A stretch of DNA of 64,000 nt from Tetrahymena elliotti 4EA (lineage: Eukaryota; Ciliophora; Oligohymenophorea; Hymenostomatida; Tetrahymenidae): contig JH720293.1 of the NCBI GenBank assembly GCA_000231825.2, positions 1,302,001 through 1,366,000 on the forward strand, given 5' to 3'. The position numbers were made by a program, and so were the translations under genes. This document shows, in pieces, positions 60,062-64,000 of the stretch. A model generated the notes under the pieces. That model did no database searches and was not told where the DNA came from. It worked only from the letters and a program-made list of their open reading frames with translations. Within the stretch, counting starts at the first letter, position 1. Each line of letters opens with the position of its first letter.

Positions 60062-61941
60062 ATGAAAATTAACATTTTAACAGTATTAGCCATAGTCCTC
60101 TTGATTGCATAGGCAAAGAAAGAAGATACTACAAGCAAAGCAAAGGAGTCCTTATAGAGTTTAATCAATAAGAATTAAGGGAATACTGTAGTAACTGTTG
60201 AAGTAACCCCTGAAAATTATGAATAATTAAAAACATAATCTAAGTATTTACTTATTTTGTTGGCCACTGCTGAAAGATCATTTCATAAATTTTTGCTTGA
60301 TTATCATTAATTGCATGAAAAGCTGAACTAGAATGGTACAAATGATTTTACGATAGGATACATATATTACGAAAGCTGGCCAGATTTTGCAAAAAGCAAT
60401 GGTGCAAAAAAAATTCCTGGATTGATTTTGTTTTCATAATAAGGAGCTTAAAAAGACATTTACAAAGGAATGAACTACATCAACGATGTATAAAATTGGG
60501 TTCTTAAGTCTGTTAAAGCACCAAAAACTTCTTCTCTTTTTATCCAAAATTTTGAATAACTTAAAGCCAAAATGGATTAATTTGAAGAATTAGCTCTTTT
60601 CTTAGGTACTTCTCCAGATACCCCAGAATTTAAGATATACGAGTCTTTAGCAAGCAAAAAAAAGGATTTGGTATTAGCACACACTTTTGATAAATGTAAA
60701 TATTTTGAATTTATTAAATATTAGTTTAAAGTAAAATGTTATGATTATTAATAGAATGCAGAGAAGAGAATGGATTCTTTGATGAGAATGTTTAAGCTCT
60801 TATTTTATATAGCGAAAACGAGAAACAACTTAATATGTTTTATATTAATTATTTCAAAGGAGATTTATAAAATGTCAGTGAAATAAAATCTTTCTTTAAG
60901 GTATACACTACTCCTGCTATTTAAATGGTTAGACCATGGGATACTAATAAAATTTACTAAAATGGATAAAAAAATTTAATTTTAGCCATAAGTTAACAAG
61001 ATTATTTCTAAGTGTAAAAATAACCCCAAGATTTAATGACTTAGGAAGAGCTAGCATTCATAGATTTAAGACCTAAATTAATGAATTAAGTTTTCTTAAA
61101 CATCCTGAATATTACAGAAAGAAACAGAGAAGAGGTAGCTAATACATTTATGCTTGACAAAAACTTTACTTTACCTTAAGTTTTCTTTGTTGAGTAACTT
61201 GAATAGAAGCCTAAAAAAAAATATGTTTTCTCAGGTGATAAAATTAATGTTTAGACAATGACTCAGTTTGTTCAAGATGTTAAAAAAGGTAAAGTACATC
61301 CACTTACTTAGAGAGAAAAACCTTTACCAAAAGAAAAGTTAGATTCTCTCCTTGTAAAGCCAGTTGTTGCTGATAATTGGGATGAGTATGTATATAAAAA
61401 TAATAATTAGGATGTTTTAGTATATTTCTACAGTATAGGCTGTTATCATTGTGATTAGTTCAAGCCTACTTTTTATCATTTAGCCCATAGACTTAAAAAT
61501 AATCCTCATATTTTATTAGTTAGAGTTAATATTGGTGATAATGATATTCCAGATGTACAGGTTAAAAGAACACCTGAATTTAAGCTTTATAAAGCAAATT
61601 AGAAAGACTCACCTATTAATTTCATCTACTCAACTAAATAATCTACTTTAATAGAAGCTCTGAAATAAGAAGTAACTTTCCCTTGGGTTTAGCCTCTAGC
61701 TGAAAATGAAGTAAAAATTAAAGATATTGTAATAGATGATACTGAATTAGAAGCAAAATTCAAGGTTGAGTAAAGGGAAAGAGAAATAGAAGCTGAGAAA
61801 AAAAGAAAAGAAGAACAAGAAGAAGAGTAAAAGAGAATTTAAGAAGAATCTCAAAAAGAAGAAGGAAGTTAAAATACTTCTAATGAATCTGAAACCTAGC
61901 AATAAGCATAAGAAAAAGTTGAATTAAAATAAGATTTATGA
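60062..61941 (+). CDS. PDI-like ER thioredoxin-fold protein with acidic coiled tail
   Basis: This protein is a likely ER-lumenal thiol oxidoreductase/chaperone. Exons 60062-60695 and 60755-61941 (59-nt intron) give 606 aa. A clear signal peptide opens the protein (MKINILTVLAIVLLIAQAKK, cleavage near AQA). An N-terminal redox-inactive thioredoxin-like domain follows (LLILLATAERSFHKFLLDY, then KIPGLILFSQQG). A middle region comes next. A C-terminal thioredoxin domain holds the active site YSIGCYHCDQFKP (CYHC, compared with CGHC in PDI), and RTPEFKLYKANQKDSPINFI supplies the expected cis-Pro-like T-P. The tail is a highly charged Glu/Lys/Gln coil ending in KQDL. This resembles a KDEL-type retrieval signal but is not canonical. 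The PDI family call is firm from the fold order, signal peptide and CxxC. The single active site makes it more like a specialised PDI than the two-site enzyme. Confidence 0.88.
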
Positions 61942-63045
61942 TTACTACTTTCTTCTTATTTTAATAAAAAAATATTTTTATTTGTTGATTTTCCTTTTTT
62001 ATTAATTCAACCTTTAACTTAATCAATATAGTATTGATTCTATTTAATCTAAACATTAATTTACATAATATAAATTTTTTAAATTAATTGAATTTCATTA
62101 AATCATTTATAAAAAATAAATTATTCATAATTTTTATTTCTTCCTATCTTATTATTGTTAAATATAAATTTTTATGGCAAATATCTGTGATAGGAAGAGT
62201 TTTTTAATTTTTTTGTGTTGAAAATATATCCAAATCCTTTTTTTACTCATTAATAAATAAAATTATATGCTAATGTTTTATCTAATCTAAATCCTAATTT
62301 ATTCATTTTTTAATTTCATTTTTTGATTCTAAATAAAGTAATCAAATTGTTTATTTCTCTTTCTATCTAATAATTGAAAAATATTAATTACACACTAAAA
62401 TAATAATACTACTCAACAAAAATGTTTCTAAAATTTTAGGCATGCTTAAGCTCTTTTGATCATTAGAGTAGCTTAATGATAAATATGTTGTTTTTATAGA
62501 TCAATCAATATACAATATAATAATATTCTTTATTAGACGAGATTATTCGGTAATACACTTGTGACGTAATTAGGGTTTAAATAAAGTTTACATTATATTT
62601 AATCAGCTAAATTAAAGTAGAATAAAACTTTTATTTTTTATTTGTTTTAAAAAAAGCAATTACGCCTCTCTTTATAACAGTTAAAAAATAAATTTATAAA
62701 AACTATAAAATTATTGTTTCTAAATTAATATTTTTTAGTTTATTATTTAATTTTTTGCCATTTAATTATATTATTTTATTAAAAATTTAATTTAAACATT
62801 CTATGGAAATAATAGAACAATTCTTTTAATGTAAAAGGCTTGAAAACTGATTAATTCTTTTCTTCTTTCCTCTTGACTTTCAACCACAAAGTCTAGTTTA
62901 TGTTTTTAATTTTATTGAGTGATGATTTAATAATATCAAAAATTTAGTTTTTTAATTTATAATTTAGTGAGTGAATAAACTTTCAATTTTTTTCATTTAA
63001 ATTAAGTAATAATTAATCTAGCAAGCAAGTAAATAAAAGCTAAAA
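61942..63045. other. Intergenic region
   Basis: This 1.1 kb AT-rich spacer has one less AT-rich patch at about 62535-62585 (ACGAGATTATTCGGTAATAC). I examined the patch for tRNA or snRNA features and could not assign any. No coding frame was found. Confidence 0.5.
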
Positions 63046-64000
63046 ATGATTGATATAGAAAGCGATGATTTTGAAATATCAACAGAAGAAACCAAATCTG
63101 AAGATAATAGCATTATTGAGTTTAAAAGAATAGACCTAAATGAGTTTTTAAACGTTACTTAGAAGTTATAGGATGAAATATTTGGAAACAATAAGCAAAG
63201 ATAATTGTCTCTGACACCTATATTTTAGCATATAAAGTTAGAATAAACCTTTCATTTAATATCGGACTTCTTTTTTGATTTAGGATTTAAAGAAAGAAAA
63301 ACTGTTTAGGAATAAATACTGTCCTTTTCTCATTTTAAAAGAGTTGTTTATACTGAATATCTACCAAAGTAATAAGTTTTAATTCTGCACTTAGAAAATC
63401 CTGAAGAGCCAATGAAAGACTTTACCTAGCTTTTATAACTACTAACAAGACAGCCATATAAGCGCTTAAGAATTATATCAAAGCTACTTTAGGAATACCA
63501 AAAAGTTTTGGTTAACTATGAATAGTAGATTTAGATGATTTAGATTTCCAGATTATTAAATTAGCATACCATTGATGAAAAAATTGTAAGTAGAAAACTT
63601 TATAGATAGCAATAGCTTAACAAAAAATTTAACTAGTTATCCGAAGAGGGTTAATTTTACACCTTTTCATTTGAGATAGCAAATATTGAGAAAAGCTATT
63701 TTGAAATTACTTAGTAGGGATATTCTGATTCTCTTATTTGTTTATTAGGGTCAGATCCTCTATAATTTTCATAGACCATTATGAGAAAAGGATACCCTGA
63801 GATTTAAGCTTAAAGAAATAGAGATCTATTTAATATAGGCAGATTAAATTACGAAATGTTTGAATATAATTTAAAAAATAGTAGATTTGTAGGGTGTGAA
63901 TGTTGCTTGTTAACATTTGATGATTAAAAAATTTAATGCAGTTCTATAATTGAGCACTTCTACTTTGAGTACCCAGAAGACTTATAAATAAATGGAGATT
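63046..64000 (+). CDS. Unidentified gene, 5' part only (right edge)
   Basis: An uninterrupted frame from MIDIESDDFEISTEE runs at least 318 aa to the window edge. The first 60 residues are acidic, followed by helical stretches with Leu and Arg (LLTRQPYKRLRIISKLLQE). From about residue 200 a more globular region begins: FEITQQGYSDSLICLLGSDP, FSQTIMRKGYPEI and FVGCECCLLTFDDQKIQC. The last stretch has the hydrophobic/aromatic alternation of PAS-like sensor domains (a 'G-Y/F-P' turn and a later C-x-L-L-T-F-D strand), but the likeness is weak and from memory. The start is the first ATG after a TAA-rich leader with no better upstream Met. The 3' half lies outside the window, so function is left open. 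Confidence 0.7.

Noticed and set aside
62440..62600. Possible tRNA or small RNA (TAGCTTAATGATAAA looks like a D-arm; a less AT-rich patch follows)
   Set aside because: No T-arm (TTCGAxTC), no acceptor-stem complementarity and no anticodon arm could be found.
1..64000. Micronuclear internal eliminated sequences, transposons or telomere ends
   Set aside because: No transposase or reverse transcriptase motifs, long terminal inverted repeats or (GGGGTT)n tracts were seen. Gene frames continue through all exons with only short introns.

Overview
This window reads as nuclear DNA of a ciliate, most like Tetrahymena or another oligohymenophorean. It is very AT-rich. Every convincing gene uses TAA and TAG as glutamine codons and ends only at TGA. 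Genes are interrupted by short AT-rich GT...AG introns, mostly about 50-60 nt, with a few of 100-330 nt. With the standard code almost no gene survives as an open frame. I therefore assembled gene models by hand from frame continuity, splice signals and protein motifs. No telomeric repeats, transposons, rRNA, tRNA or CRISPR arrays were recognised.

Layout. 1-8188 (minus): a TRANK1-like UvrD-family helicase with helical repeats, cut by the left edge. 8189-10940: a long gene-poor stretch. 10941-17700 (plus): a two-TM protein of a kind common in ciliates, a small COPI-associated (TVP15-like) membrane protein, and the U3 snoRNP protein UTP15. 18364-28452 (minus): a PIH1-domain protein with an apparent frame break, NAD-dependent glycerol-3-phosphate dehydrogenase, and a STE24 CAAX protease that runs into a long Gln/Asn-rich tail. 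29684-31813 (plus): a CEP83-like coiled-coil protein. 32513-37792 (minus): three genes, including a FAM47-like protein and a protein with sperm-tail PG-rich (STPG) repeats. 38237-43626 (plus): a large coiled-coil plus TPR protein that may be a diverged CLU (clustered mitochondria) protein. 44257-45768 (minus): a coiled-coil protein. 46569-51405 (plus): an MFS sugar-type transporter and a UBA4/MOCS3 E1-rhodanese. 52394-61941 (plus): two disordered Q/N/S-rich proteins, a PP2C phosphatase with a long N-terminal extension, and a PDI-like ER thioredoxin protein. 63046 to the right edge (plus): an unidentified partial gene.

Many genes are housekeeping: ribosome biogenesis, tRNA thiolation/urmylation, prenyl-protein processing and ER folding. 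Several between 18 and 38 kb have links to cilia or basal bodies (PIH1, CEP83-like, STPG, FAM47-like). They are probably individually transcribed, and I see no operon-like organisation. The most unusual items are the STE24 protease with a prion-like Q/N tail, the frame break in the PIH1 gene, the possible diverged CLU protein, and diverged tandem duplications in the 3' flanks of UTP15 and the MFS gene.
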